From Mycetocola zhujimingii (GTDB lineage: Bacteria; Actinomycetota; Actinomycetes; Actinomycetales; Microbacteriaceae): DNA of 64,000 nucleotides. Positions within the stretch are counted from its first letter, which is position 1. Every line of letters starts with the position of its first letter. Positions 52,641 to 63,309 of the stretch are shown in pieces. Made by a program: the position numbers and the translations under genes. The DNA is taken from NCBI RefSeq assembly GCF_003065425.1, contig NZ_CP026949.1, forward strand, positions 496,001 through 560,000, given 5' to 3'. Below the pieces are notes generated by a model. It saw only the letters and a list, made by a program, of their open reading frames with translations. It ran no database searches and was not told the origin of the DNA.

Positions 52641-55382
52641 GTGGTTACCGCCCTGTATCGCCGTTACCGGCCAGAGTCCTTTGCCGAGCTGATCGGTCAG
52701 TCTCAGGTGACCGACCCCCTGATGACGGCTCTCCGCACCAACCGGGTCAACCACGCGTATCTCTTCAGCGGCCCCCGCGGCTGCGGCAAGACGACGTCCG
52801 CGCGCATCCTCGCCCGGTGCCTCAACTGTGTCGAGGGCCCGACTGACACCCCGTGCGGGGTCTGCCCGAGCTGTGTCGAACTCAGCCGAGACGGCGGCGG
52901 ATCGCTCGACGTCGTCGAGATCGACGCCGCGAGCCACAACGGTGTCGACGACGCCCGCGACCTCCGTGAGCGCGCCGTCTTCGCCCCCGCCCGCGACCGG
53001 TACAAGATTTTCATCCTCGACGAGGCGCACATGGTCACTCCGCAGGGCTTCAACGCCCTGCTCAAGATCGTCGAAGAGCCGCCGGAGCACATCAAGTTCA
53101 TCTTCGCGACGACCGAGCCAGACAAAGTCATCGGCACCATCCGGTCGCGCACCCACCACTACCCGTTCCGGCTCATTCCGCCGGCCCAGATGCTCGAGTA
53201 CGTGCAGTCCCTGTGCGAGAGCGAGGGCGTCAAGGTCGAAGCCGGTGTGCTCCCGCTCGTGGTTCGCGCTGGTGGCGGTTCGGCTCGAGACACGCTCTCG
53301 CTGCTCGACCAGCTCATGGCGGGCTCCGAGGGAGACACCGTCGATTACGAGCGGGCCGTCGCGCTGCTCGGTTACACCCACTCCGCCCTGCTTGACGAGG
53401 TGATCGACGCACTGGCCATCCGCGACTCGGGCGCCGCGTTCACCGCGGTGGATCGCGTCATCCAGACCGGCCAGGACCCCCGGCGCTTCGTCGACGACCT
53501 GCTCGAGCGACTCCGCGACCTCATCGTCGTCGGCGCGACAGGGGCCGAAGCATCCGCCGTGCTCCGTGGCATCCCGCAAGACGAACTCGACCACATGTCT
53601 GTGCAGGCCACGGGCTTCGGCCAGGCCGAGCTCAGCAGGACCGCCGACATCGTCAACACGGCACTGAGCGAGATGACGGGCGCAACCTCGCCGCGGCTTC
53701 ACCTCGAACTCATGGTCGCGCGCGTGCTCGTGCCGTCGATGGACGACTCCGCGCGGGGCGCTCTCGCCCGGGTCGAGAGGCTCGAGCGGCGCGTGGGAAT
53801 GGGAGACAGCGTCCTCGCCCCTCCCGCGCAGCCCGCCGCTCCGGCAGCGCAGCCCGCAGCCCCGGCAGCAACTCCGACGGCGCAACGCCCGGTCGAAGCA
53901 CCTGTCGAACCGGCCGCGCCAGCGCCGGCGCGCCAGGCCCCCGCGGCTGAAGACGCACCGCCCGCTCCCGCCGAGCCGGTGACCGTCCGGCCCATCGGGC
54001 CTGTGTCGCTGCAGCAGCTCAAAGACGCCTGGCCCGAGATCCTGGATCGCGTGGCGAAGACCAAGCGTTCCTCCTGGCTCGTTGCGACGACAGCGTCCAT
54101 CCGCGGTTTCAGTGACGACCTCGTTCTGCGACTGGCCTTCCCGAGCCAAACCGACGTCGACGATTTCAAGAAGCTCAATGCGGGCGAGGGCGTCTCGTCG
54201 CACGTGCGGCAGGCGATTCTCGATGTCCTCGGCGTCAGCGTGAAGTTCATCGCCCAGGTTGCCCCTCCCGGTGACGGTCACGGCGGGTCGTCGACGACCG
54301 ATGCTCCACCCGCCTCGCCGAGCGCCCCCGGCATCTCGCCGGACGTCCGCCCGGCGGCAGCAGCACAGGCTGGCACGAGCTCGACCAGCGTCGCTCCGGT
54401 TCCCAACGCCGATCCCGCACCGGCTGGCGCGCCCGCCGCCTCGGCGGAGGCTCCGTCAGTGCCGGATGCCGCGCCGAACACTGTGCCGGATGCGGCACCG
54501 AACGCCTCCGAGGGTGACGACCCACCACAGAACCCACCAGCACCGCCGGCGTGGCCAACCGCCGTCGCCGGTCAGGTCGTCGGTGCCGACGCCGAGTCAC
54601 GTGCCGCCCGCGACGCGATCCCGACGGAGTGGGTGGTTCCGGGAGTTGCCCCGCGCACGACAGTGGTCGCCGCGTCGACGACACCGCAGGCATCCGCTCA
54701 GACGGCAACCGCCGCTGGTCCCGCAGCGACAGCCGCTCCCGCAACCACAGCAACTCCTGTAACCACGCCAACCGCCACTGCGCCAGCTCGTATCGCCACG
54801 GTCGCGCCCGAGTCGCCGGCAGCACCGCTCAACGCTGACGGCGGCTGGGCAGTCGTCGCGATTCCTGGCTCGGGCGGACAACTCGACGCGACCGTCGCCG
54901 AGACCGAGACCGAGACCGAGCCCGCACCGTCCGCTGGCGCGCGACCCGCTGCAGTGCCGGAGACCGGTCAGGGGCCCGCCGCGCAACAGGCACCCGCCCG
55001 AGTGGTCAGCGTCGATCCGTCGCTGCCCGGCGACGATGACGCACCTCCCGCCGACGATGAACCCCCGTACCCCGATGGCTATGGCGACCCATACGCCGAG
55101 CCGGTCGCGATCGGCGACGTCACGGCGGGGATCGCACCGGCGGTCACGAGCCCTGCACGGGCACCGCAGGTACCCGCTGCCGGGTCCACAGCGCAGGGTG
55201 CGCCGTCGCAGTCGCAGTCGCCGCAGCAAGCGCAACAACAGCAGCAGCAGTCGCGGGTCCTGACCCCGGCGCACCCCAAAGCATCCACTCGCTACGGCGA
55301 ATCTGTTGTGCGGGAAATCCTCGGTGCGAGTTTCATCGAGGAACAACCGCACACCCCACCGACACGTTTTAACAGGGACTAA
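52641..55382 (+). CDS. dnaX: DNA polymerase III subunits gamma/tau
   Basis: Clamp-loader ATPase of the replisome, 913 residues from the GTG at 52641 (MVTALYRRYRP, the conserved N-terminus of the family). Walker A GPRGCGKT is at 44-51, the zinc cysteines are Cys60, Cys63, Cys72, Cys75 and Cys78 region, and Walker B is LDEAH (126-130). From about residue 400 the chain is a long Ala/Pro/Thr-rich tail interrupted by one folded segment (about 455-545), ending in a Gln tract. TACGAT ends six nt before the GTG, so it is probably leaderless. The earlier ATG at 52533 lies inside the ackA terminator and is rejected. Confidence 0.95.
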   Translation: MVTALYRRYRPESFAELIGQSQVTDPLMTALRTNRVNHAYLFSGPRGCGKTTSARILARCLNCVEGPTDTPCGVCPSCVELSRDGGGSLDVVEIDAASHNGVDDARDLRERAVFAPARDRYKIFILDEAHMVTPQGFNALLKIVEEPPEHIKFIFATTEPDKVIGTIRSRTHHYPFRLIPPAQMLEYVQSLCESEGVKVEAGVLPLVVRAGGGSARDTLSLLDQLMAGSEGDTVDYERAVALLGYTHSALLDEVIDALAIRDSGAAFTAVDRVIQTGQDPRRFVDDLLERLRDLIVVGATGAEASAVLRGIPQDELDHMSVQATGFGQAELSRTADIVNTALSEMTGATSPRLHLELMVARVLVPSMDDSARGALARVERLERRVGMGDSVLAPPAQPAAPAAQPAAPAATPTAQRPVEAPVEPAAPAPARQAPAAEDAPPAPAEPVTVRPIGPVSLQQLKDAWPEILDRVAKTKRSSWLVATTASIRGFSDDLVLRLAFPSQTDVDDFKKLNAGEGVSSHVRQAILDVLGVSVKFIAQVAPPGDGHGGSSTTDAPPASPSAPGISPDVRPAAAAQAGTSSTSVAPVPNADPAPAGAPAASAEAPSVPDAAPNTVPDAAPNASEGDDPPQNPPAPPAWPTAVAGQVVGADAESRAARDAIPTEWVVPGVAPRTTVVAASTTPQASAQTATAAGPAATAAPATTATPVTTPTATAPARIATVAPESPAAPLNADGGWAVVAIPGSGGQLDATVAETETETEPAPSAGARPAAVPETGQGPAAQQAPARVVSVDPSLPGDDDAPPADDEPPYPDGYGDPYAEPVAIGDVTAGIAPAVTSPARAPQVPAAGSTAQGAPSQSQSPQQAQQQQQQSRVLTPAHPKASTRYGESVVREILGASFIEEQPHTPPTRFNRD

Positions 55383-55388
55383 ACACTC

Positions 55389-55988
55389 ATGTACGAAGGC
55401 ATAGTCCAGGAACTGATCGACGAATTCGGCCGCCTTCCCGGCATCGGTCCGAAGTCGGCGCAGCGCATCGCGTTCCACATTCTGCAGACCGAGACGTTCG
55501 ACGTTTCGCGTCTCGCCGAACTTCTCGTCGAGGTTCGCGAAAAGGTCCACTTCTGCGAAATCTGCGGCAACGTCGCGGAGCAGCCGACGTGCTCCATCTG
55601 CCGCGACCCCCGCCGCAACCCGGCGAGCATCTGTGTTGTCGAAGAGGCGAAAGACGTGGTCGCGATCGAGCGCACCCGAGAATTCCGTGGGCTCTACCAC
55701 GTACTCGGCGGCGCCATCAGCCCGATCGACGGCATCGGGCCCGACGACCTCCGCATCCGCCAGCTGATGCAGCGCCTCGCCGACGGCGTGGTGCAGGAAG
55801 TCATCATCGCCACAGACCCCAACCTTGAGGGCGAGGCGACAGCGACGTACCTCAGCCGGCTGCTCACCGTCCTCGAAATCCGGGTGACGCGGCTCGCGTC
55901 GGGGCTGCCCGTCGGCGGAGACCTCGAGTACGCAGACGAGGTCACCCTCGGCCGCGCGTTCGAGGGCCGCACCGTCGTCTCGCGCTGA
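55389..55988 (+). CDS. recR: Recombination mediator RecR
   Basis: DNA repair protein that, with RecO, loads RecA onto single-stranded DNA. The 199 residues have the N-terminal helix-hairpin-helix [15 protein letters not shown] (16-30), a four-cysteine zinc finger (Cys56, Cys59, Cys68, Cys71) and a Toprim domain from about residue 79 ([15 protein letters not shown]). It starts six nt after dnaX, the usual arrangement. Confidence 0.97.
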   Translation: MYEGIVQELIDEFGRLPGIGPKSAQRIAFHILQTETFDVSRLAELLVEVREKVHFCEICGNVAEQPTCSICRDPRRNPASICVVEEAKDVVAIERTREFRGLYHVLGGAISPIDGIGPDDLRIRQLMQRLADGVVQEVIIATDPNLEGEATATYLSRLLTVLEIRVTRLASGLPVGGDLEYADEVTLGRAFEGRTVVSR

Positions 55989-56007
55989 GCAGGGGTCGTC
56001 ACGCTTC

Positions 56008-56073
56008 TGTGCCGGTTCGTTCTGCCTGTTCGCTGTTCGCTGTGCCGGTTCGTTGTGCCGGAGTGTGCCGGAG
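56008..56073. repeat. Short tandem repeats between recR and lysC
   Basis: TGTGCCGGTTCGTT occurs at 56008-56021 and 56041-56054, TGTGCCGGAG at 56054-56063 and 56064-56073, and CTGTTCG twice between them. No gene uses them. The rest of the gap holds a likely lysC -10 box TAGGAT (56202-56207). Confidence 0.7.
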
Positions 56074-56247
56074 TGCCCGGCGCCACGCGATCAGTGCGGG
56101 CAGTGTGCTCGACGCACCGCGACCAGACGGATGTTGCACGGATACCGTGAGGATCGCGCCGGGGCATCCGTCACATAGCAAACCCGGCATGCGAGCGCCT
56201 TTAGGATGAGATATCGGTCTTGTCCGGTCCACCCCCCAGGAGTACAC

Positions 56248-57516
56248 GTGAGTCTTATCGTGCAAAAGTTCGGCGGATCATCCGTCGCCGATGCCGAGAG
56301 CATCAAGCGTGTCGCCAAGCGCGTCGTCGAGACGCACAAGGCGGGTAACGAAGTGGTCGTTGTCGTGAGCGCCATGGGCGACACGACCGACGAGCTGCTC
56401 GACCTCGCCAGCGCTGTCTCTCCGCTGCCGCCTGAGCCGCGCGAGATGGACATGCTGCTCTCGAGCGGCGAACGCATCTCGATGTCACTGCTCGCCATGG
56501 CCATCAAGAACCTCGGCGTCGATTCGCGCTCGTACACCGGCCTGCAGGCGGGAATGCGCACGGACAAGCACTATGGCTCTGCCCGCATCGTCGACGTCAA
56601 CCCGGTTCGGGTCCGCCAGGCCCTCGACACCGGGGCGATCGTGATCGTCGCCGGCTTCCAGGGCTTCAACGACGAGACCGAAGACATCACCACCCTCGGC
56701 AGGGGCGGGTCAGACACCACAGCTGTCGCCCTCGCCGCCGCGCTTCACGCCGAGGTGTGCGAGATCTTCACGGATGTCGACGGCATCTTCACCTCGGACC
56801 CCCGCGTCGTTCCGCTCGCGAAGAAGATCGACACAATCACGAGTGAAGAAATGCTCGAGCTCGCTGCCAACGGCGCGAAGGTGCTCTACATTCGCGCCGT
56901 GGAATACGCGCGTCGGCACGGCGTGAAACTGCACGTACGATCATCGTTCAACAACAACGAGGGAACCCTCGTCATCAACCCGAAAGAGGGCGAAGAGATG
57001 GAACAGCCCATCGTCACCGGCGTCGCGATTGACCTCACCGAGGCAAAGATCACCGTTGTCGGTGTGCCAGACGTCCCGGGCAAGGCGGCGCAGATCTTCA
57101 AGATCATCGCCTCGACCGAAGCCAACGTCGACATCATCGTGCAGAACGTCTCCGCCGCATCGACGGGCCTGACCGACATCTCGTTCACGTTGCCGCAGGA
57201 TGAAGCGCCACAGGTGATCGCCGCCCTGCTGGAGCGCAAGGAAGATGTCGGCTTCGAGTCCCTTCAGCACGACGACCAGATCGGCAAGCTCGTGCTCGTT
57301 GGCGCGGGCATGAAGGCCAACACCGGTGTTTCCGCACGGCTGTTCGAGGCGCTGCACCTCGCCGGCATCAACATCGAGATGATTTCAACCAGTGAGATCC
57401 GCATCTCGGTCATCACCCGCGCCGACAACGTCAAGGAAGCAGCCAGGGTCGTCCACGCGGCATTCGGTCTCGACGGCGCCGATGAGGCGATTGTGCACGG
57501 CGGAACCGGTCGCTGA
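56248..57516 (+). CDS. lysC: Aspartate kinase
   Basis: First enzyme of the aspartate pathway (lysine, threonine, methionine, diaminopimelate). The 422 residues start with the kinase signature [20 protein letters not shown], followed by [13 protein letters not shown] and two C-terminal ACT domains (from about residue 265) for feedback control. The GTG at 56248 follows CAGGAG. Length and an internal start at 56998 match the overlapping alpha/beta subunit arrangement of Corynebacterium. It leads into asd. Confidence 0.96.
   Translation: MSLIVQKFGGSSVADAESIKRVAKRVVETHKAGNEVVVVVSAMGDTTDELLDLASAVSPLPPEPREMDMLLSSGERISMSLLAMAIKNLGVDSRSYTGLQAGMRTDKHYGSARIVDVNPVRVRQALDTGAIVIVAGFQGFNDETEDITTLGRGGSDTTAVALAAALHAEVCEIFTDVDGIFTSDPRVVPLAKKIDTITSEEMLELAANGAKVLYIRAVEYARRHGVKLHVRSSFNNNEGTLVINPKEGEEMEQPIVTGVAIDLTEAKITVVGVPDVPGKAAQIFKIIASTEANVDIIVQNVSAASTGLTDISFTLPQDEAPQVIAALLERKEDVGFESLQHDDQIGKLVLVGAGMKANTGVSARLFEALHLAGINIEMISTSEIRISVITRADNVKEAARVVHAAFGLDGADEAIVHGGTGR
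56998..57516 (+). other. Probable internal start producing the aspartokinase beta (regulatory) subunit
   Basis: ATG at 56998 is preceded by AAGAGGGCGAAGAG, an internal ribosome site inside lysC. The resulting 172-residue protein ([12 protein letters not shown] and onward) would consist of the two ACT domains only. Corynebacterium glutamicum lysC makes a beta subunit of the same size in the same way (family knowledge). Confidence 0.6.
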
Positions 57517-58680
<1,164 letters not shown>

Positions 58681-58780
58681 TCCCGTCTGGCGCCGCTGCC
58701 CCACACGGGGGTGGGGCAGCAACCCGGTTTTCGCCCGTTCGTGTCGGGGAGCACATCGGGAGCGCGCTAGTCTCAGAGCC

Positions 58781-60427
58781 ATGTCACTGCCCCTGACGAA
58801 GGCTCCGCCGTCGAGCCGTTGGCACCTCGAACGTTCGGTGTTCCTGTGGCAACTTCTCCTTGCCGGGGCTGTGCTCCTTCTCGTCGGGATCGCTCTGACC
58901 ATCCCGAGCACCGTTTCGAATCCCGAGTTGTTTTTTCTCGGGGTAGCCGTCGTCTTCGCCACGACAGCCGGGGCCGGTGTGGTTCCGTGGGGCAGGCTGG
59001 GCAAGAGGTGGACGATCCTCGTGCCTCTGCTCGATATCTTTGCCATCGTCATGCTGCGGGTGGCGGAACCCGCGCTCGGCGCCGGGCTCTTCCTGGTGTT
59101 CCCCGTGTTGTGGATGGCCACCTATTTCGGGCTGGCAGGAGCAATCGCCGGGCCCGTGGTGTCCACGGCGTTACTGATTGCCGGTCTTTTCGTTGTTCAG
59201 GATCCGACGTCGGGAACGAGGGTCATCGGCGCCCTGATCATCCCGGTCGTGCTGATCTTCATCTCGACGGCGACGTACGTCGGCACGCGGAAGACCCAGG
59301 CGCAGCGCGTGCTTCTTCGGCAGCAGTCGGAACTTCTCGAGAGCGCGTTCGATCGCGCCCGGCGCGACGAACGAACGCTCGATCAGGTCATGAACACCGT
59401 GTCGTTCGGTGTTGTCGCCATCAACCGGTTCGGTCGCCACACGATAGTCAACCGAACATACCGGCGATGGCTCGATGACTTCGGGACTCCCGGTTCGTCG
59501 TACTCGCCCGTTGTCGGCTATCGCGAAGACGGCGTCACCCCGCTCGCCGAGGGAGAGCGACCGCTCGAGCGGATGCTCCGCGGCGAGAGCTTCGAGAACC
59601 TCATCGTCTGGTACGGCGAGCCTGGCGAGAAGCGGCTTGCGCTGGGCATGACCAGCCGTCCGTTTACGAACACCGACGGTAAACGCGACGGTGCAGTCAT
59701 GGTCTCGCGCGACCTCACCGCCGAGCTCGATGCGATCCGAGCGCGTGACGACCTCGTCGCATCCGTTTCTCACGAGTTGCGCACCCCGCTGACGTCGATT
59801 CTCGGTTACCTTGACCTTGTCCTCGATAGCGATTCCCTGAGCGGGCAGGACCGGGAGCACGTGGATGTCGCGCTCGCCAACGCCGATCGGCTGCTGTCGA
59901 TCGTGAGCGACCTGCTGCTCGCCTCGCAGAAGGAGAACGCCGGGTTCCTCCTCACCTTCGCACCGACGGACCTGGCGGTCCTTGCCAAGCAGTCGATCCA
60001 ATCGCTCAAGCCGACGGCGGACGAGCGGCGCATTTCGCTCCTGCTGACGTCGATCGGCTCGCCGATCGTCTACGCCGACGAGTTCCGCGTGCGCCAGGTC
60101 ATCGACAACCTGCTGTCGAATGCCGTCAAGTACAACCACCCAGGGGGCCGCGTGAGTGTTGCGGTGGTGGGGGACGACGCAGAGGTGGAAATTTTCGTGT
60201 CCGACACCGGTCGCGGCATGACCGCCGAGGAGCAGAAGAGCCTGTTCCAGCGGTTCTACCGCGCGGAGTCAGTGCGAAACTCAACGATTCACGGGACCGG
60301 ACTCGGGCTGGCCATCAGCCAGGAAATCGTCCAGGCCCACGACGGGAACATACGGATGTCTGCATCGAGCCCAGCGGGAACCACCATGGTCATCACGCTT
60401 CCCCGTGAACCGGAGGAGGACGAGTGA
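58781..60427 (+). CDS. Membrane sensor histidine kinase
   Basis: A 548-residue kinase. About five membrane segments span residues 20-180, then a PAS-like region (about 210-315), a HisKA domain with phospho-acceptor His331 in VASVSHELRTPLTSILGYLDL and a HATPase domain with DNLLSNAVKY (N box) and GTGLGL (G2 box). TAGTCT ends seven nt before the ATG, so the mRNA is probably leaderless; a longer frame back to 58592 overlaps asd and is rejected. No response regulator is encoded here. The stop overlaps the next gene, tying it to two membrane GGDEF-like proteins. Confidence 0.9.
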   Translation: MSLPLTKAPPSSRWHLERSVFLWQLLLAGAVLLLVGIALTIPSTVSNPELFFLGVAVVFATTAGAGVVPWGRLGKRWTILVPLLDIFAIVMLRVAEPALGAGLFLVFPVLWMATYFGLAGAIAGPVVSTALLIAGLFVVQDPTSGTRVIGALIIPVVLIFISTATYVGTRKTQAQRVLLRQQSELLESAFDRARRDERTLDQVMNTVSFGVVAINRFGRHTIVNRTYRRWLDDFGTPGSSYSPVVGYREDGVTPLAEGERPLERMLRGESFENLIVWYGEPGEKRLALGMTSRPFTNTDGKRDGAVMVSRDLTAELDAIRARDDLVASVSHELRTPLTSILGYLDLVLDSDSLSGQDREHVDVALANADRLLSIVSDLLLASQKENAGFLLTFAPTDLAVLAKQSIQSLKPTADERRISLLLTSIGSPIVYADEFRVRQVIDNLLSNAVKYNHPGGRVSVAVVGDDAEVEIFVSDTGRGMTAEEQKSLFQRFYRAESVRNSTIHGTGLGLAISQEIVQAHDGNIRMSASSPAGTTMVITLPREPEEDE

Positions 60428-61617
60428 TTCGCACCTTCATGGGTGGTCCGGTGTCGCTTGACCTCCCGACCCTGCTGTTGACCGGTGGCCTCGTGGTCAC
60501 TCTGTGCGGCACGATCTTCGTACTCAGCACCGTACTGCAGCACAATGACGTTCCGAGTCGGCTGTGGTCGGCGGCGTTCATCCTGGGGATTACCACGATG
60601 ACCTCATTCGCGGTCTGGGCGGTGGTCCCCGAAGCGACGATTTCCGTTGGCATCGGAAACGGCGCCCTGGCGATGTCCATGGGTTTCATCTGGTCAGGAA
60701 GCAGGGCATTCAACGGTCGCAATCCGATGACTGTCGCGAGCATCGCCGGCGGCGTGATTATTGCGGTCGCAGCCTGGGTTGACGTCGCTTCAGGCAGTTG
60801 GGCCGGCGGCCTGGTGTTCCTCCTCGGCGTCACGATCTTCGCTTTGCTCGCTGCGGTCGAGTCGTTCTCCGGTCGGATGCGACGGAGCCTCAACGCGCGG
60901 ATGCTGGGGGTCATCATGGCGCTCGTCGGCGGGTTCTTCGCTGCCCGGTCCGTTGTCTTCGCGACCGCAGGGCCAGACAGTGTTGCGTTTCGCACCTATC
61001 TGGACTCGGACGTCACGACGTTCGTCACCATTCTCTTCGTCATCACCGCATCGACCTCGATGGGCGCGCTCCGCACGGAAAACACCGGCCAGCGCGCGCC
61101 GCGGCCCCTCGACACAGGAGAGCGGGACGAATTCGTGTCTCCGGAGAAGTTCGCCAGGGCAGCCGATGACCGCCTTGAGCGCCTCGAGCGCCGGGGACGG
61201 TCGGGTGAATCCGGTGTGCTCGTCAGAGTTGAAATCGACAACCTGTCCGAGATGAACACAGCATTCGGGCATGACTTTCGCGACGCTGCCGTCAGGCTGG
61301 TCGGCTCGGCGGTTCGCGGTGAGAGCCCGGTATCGGCTGTGCTCGGCCGCACGGCCAGTTCGGGGTTCGATGCCCTCCTGTTCGACGGACTCGACCGTGC
61401 CCTCGAGTGCGCACAGCGCATCAGATCGTCGCTTGTGGACACCCCCATCGATGCATCACAGGGTCTCAGGGTCAGCGTGACGATCGCGCTCGCTGTCCCG
61501 GAACCCGGTGAACGGTTCGCGGAGCTGGCCCAGCGGGTATCGCGGTTCATCGCTGACGGACACGCCACGGGCGGAAACGTCATCGTCGGTCACCCCGAGG
61601 AGTTCTCCCGTGCATGA
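60424..61617 (+). CDS. Membrane protein with degenerate GGDEF domain, first copy
   Basis: A 397-residue protein with about six membrane segments (residues 15-215) and a C-terminal domain resembling diguanylate cyclase (about 250-390): LVRVEIDNLSEMNTAFGHDF aligns with the D-N-INDxxGHxxGD region. Where an active enzyme has GGDEF it reads ASSGFDALLF, so it should not make cyclic di-GMP. A binding or sensing role is possible. The GTG start overlaps the kinase stop (GTGA). Confidence 0.75.
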   Translation: MIRTFMGGPVSLDLPTLLLTGGLVVTLCGTIFVLSTVLQHNDVPSRLWSAAFILGITTMTSFAVWAVVPEATISVGIGNGALAMSMGFIWSGSRAFNGRNPMTVASIAGGVIIAVAAWVDVASGSWAGGLVFLLGVTIFALLAAVESFSGRMRRSLNARMLGVIMALVGGFFAARSVVFATAGPDSVAFRTYLDSDVTTFVTILFVITASTSMGALRTENTGQRAPRPLDTGERDEFVSPEKFARAADDRLERLERRGRSGESGVLVRVEIDNLSEMNTAFGHDFRDAAVRLVGSAVRGESPVSAVLGRTASSGFDALLFDGLDRALECAQRIRSSLVDTPIDASQGLRVSVTIALAVPEPGERFAELAQRVSRFIADGHATGGNVIVGHPEEFSRA

Positions 61618-62776
61618 CGCCGTGGTCGTGGTGAGCGTCGCCGTCGTGCTGGCGATTGGTGCCGCAGCAATGCTCAACGTTGCGATGACGTCAAAGGTCA
61701 GGCTGATGCAGGCCTGGAGCATGATGTACATCTTTGCCATGCTGTGCGTCATTGCCACAGCGTTTGCTCCCTGGCTCGGCCGGGATTCGTTGCTCAACAT
61801 CGTTCCCAACGTGGCGGCCGTTGGAGCGGTCGGCGGGCTGTGGAGCGGGTGCGTGACCTTTAACCAGCGTCGCCCCCGGCTTCTTGTCGTCTGGCTTTTT
61901 TTGCTGGTCACCGGGATCGTCACGGCCCTCGAGGTGCCGCAATTCGGTGAATCGGCCGGTGCCTCCGTGACGATGGCTGCAATTGTTATGCTCGCGGTTG
62001 CCAGCGGGCTCGAGAGCATCAACGGAGACCTCGCGAAGCGGGTGAACGCGCGTGTGATCACTATCGTGTGTGGGGTCGGCGCGGCCTGGACCACCGCGAG
62101 GCTCACGGTATTTGCGATCGATGGGCCCGGCTCTGAAGTATTCGCCGAGTATTTCAACCCGACCATGACCGCAGTGGTGTGCCTCATCAGCTATACCGTC
62201 GTTGCATTCACGACGGCCATGCTTGCTGCGGCGCGGACCGGAAGCGTCACTCGTCGTAGCCCGACGACGACGTTTGCGATGGGGGTACTCGACTGGACGT
62301 CCTTTGTCGCTGGCGCTCGAGACCGCGTCGCCCGTGTCAGGCACGCTGGTGAGCACACGGCGGTGCTCGCTGTAGTGATCAACGGCCTCGAAGAGATCAA
62401 TATCACCTACGGTGCTGCGTTCGGGGACGATGTGATCCGGGCGCTCGCCGACTTCCTCCGGCGCGAGTTGCATCCAACGACGATTATCGGCTACCGCGGA
62501 GGGGGGCGCTTCGTCGTCGTCGGCATCGTCGCCGAGCCGCAGGACGGCGAGCGGAGGGCACTCGAATTGCTCGATGCGCTCGTCGGTGTGACCGTCGCAG
62601 GCAAGAAAGGATTCCGCCTCGGCGTCCGTATCGGCACGAGTGATTCCTTCTCGGAGGAGCACGAGTTCGACGCGCTGCTCGCGGCAGCAACCGCCGCGTG
62701 TGCGCGTGCACAAGCGGCGACAGGGAGCCGGGTCGAGACCTCGGTGACCGGCAACGACTCGTCGCTTGCTCCCTGA
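61610..62776 (+). CDS. Membrane protein with degenerate GGDEF domain, second copy
   Basis: A 388-residue protein built like the previous one: six membrane segments (about 5-205) and a GGDEF-like domain (about 240-375) with VVINGLEEINITYGAAFGDD. The signature is YRGGGRFVVV, which keeps two glycines but loses the Asp-Glu pair, so it is probably inactive. It starts at the GTG at 61610, eight bases before the upstream stop, with GAGGAG in front; the in-frame start at 61508 is rejected. It and the previous gene look like an old tandem duplication. Confidence 0.75.
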   Translation: MHDAVVVVSVAVVLAIGAAAMLNVAMTSKVRLMQAWSMMYIFAMLCVIATAFAPWLGRDSLLNIVPNVAAVGAVGGLWSGCVTFNQRRPRLLVVWLFLLVTGIVTALEVPQFGESAGASVTMAAIVMLAVASGLESINGDLAKRVNARVITIVCGVGAAWTTARLTVFAIDGPGSEVFAEYFNPTMTAVVCLISYTVVAFTTAMLAAARTGSVTRRSPTTTFAMGVLDWTSFVAGARDRVARVRHAGEHTAVLAVVINGLEEINITYGAAFGDDVIRALADFLRRELHPTTIIGYRGGGRFVVVGIVAEPQDGERRALELLDALVGVTVAGKKGFRLGVRIGTSDSFSEEHEFDALLAAATAACARAQAATGSRVETSVTGNDSSLAP

Positions 62777-62821
62777 TCTGTACAGCGTCGCCGCCGATCT
62801 GGCTGGGGCGCCATCGACCGA

Positions 62822-63238
62822 TCAGGAGAGCTGTGCGACGCCCTCCATGATCAAGCCGATACCCCCGAGCAGCATCCCTGCGGCGAGTGCCGCTGCTCCG
62901 ACGAAGAGCAACACGACAAAACGATTGGGCTTCGTCGGGTCAGTGCCGATTGCCGAGAGGAAGAAGCCCGCTGGCATCAGGATGGCCGCGGAAAGCACGA
63001 GGGTCGGGGCCCACATCACCGGCCCATCTGCGCCGCTTCCGTCGACGAGGAGGAGAGTGACAAGTCCGAGGATCACCAGCACGCCGGCGTGGGCGTGGCC
63101 CGCCCGGTAGAAGCTTTTCTGGAAATCATTCGCGCGTTGTCGTCCTCCCATCACCTTGAGCAGGAAGAGGCCGCCCGATTCGATGGCGACAACGGTGAGA
63201 AGAACGATTCCGGCGTTAATGAGGTTTGCTGCGTGCAC
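62822..63238 (-). CDS. Small four-helix membrane protein of unknown function
   Basis: A 138-residue integral membrane protein with four hydrophobic segments (from NLINAGIVLLTVVAIESGGLFLL). A loop after the first helix reads FYRAGHAHAGVLVILGL, whose two His residues could bind metal or haem (inference). I do not recognise the family. The GTG at 63238 has GGAG six nt upstream. It is divergent from the MerR regulator across an 18-bp dyad, so it is probably that regulator's target. Confidence 0.65.
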   Translation of the reverse strand: MHAANLINAGIVLLTVVAIESGGLFLLKVMGGRQRANDFQKSFYRAGHAHAGVLVILGLVTLLLVDGSGADGPVMWAPTLVLSAAILMPAGFFLSAIGTDPTKPNRFVVLLFVGAAALAAGMLLGGIGLIMEGVAQLS

Positions 63239-63265
63239 GGTATGCTCCAAAGGGGGATAGTGAAG

Positions 63266-63283
63266 GTATCCATTTTTGGATAC
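63266..63283. promoter_or_regulatory. 18-bp dyad between the membrane protein and MerR genes
   Basis: GTATCCA-TTTT-TGGATAC has perfect seven-bp arms. It lies 27-28 bp from both start codons (63238 and 63310), as expected for an operator acting on both genes. MerR-type regulators bind dyads of this size. Confidence 0.6.
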
Positions 63284-63309
63284 TGATGCGATCCAACACA
63301 AGGGGGAAC

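Noticed and set aside
52158-54281. 707-codon open frame on the minus strand
   Set aside because: Antisense to dnaX and the end of ackA, without motifs or a start signal.
56074-56247. Lysine riboswitch upstream of lysC
   Set aside because: The gap is too short and lacks the conserved multi-helix core; only a -10 box and an SD are visible.
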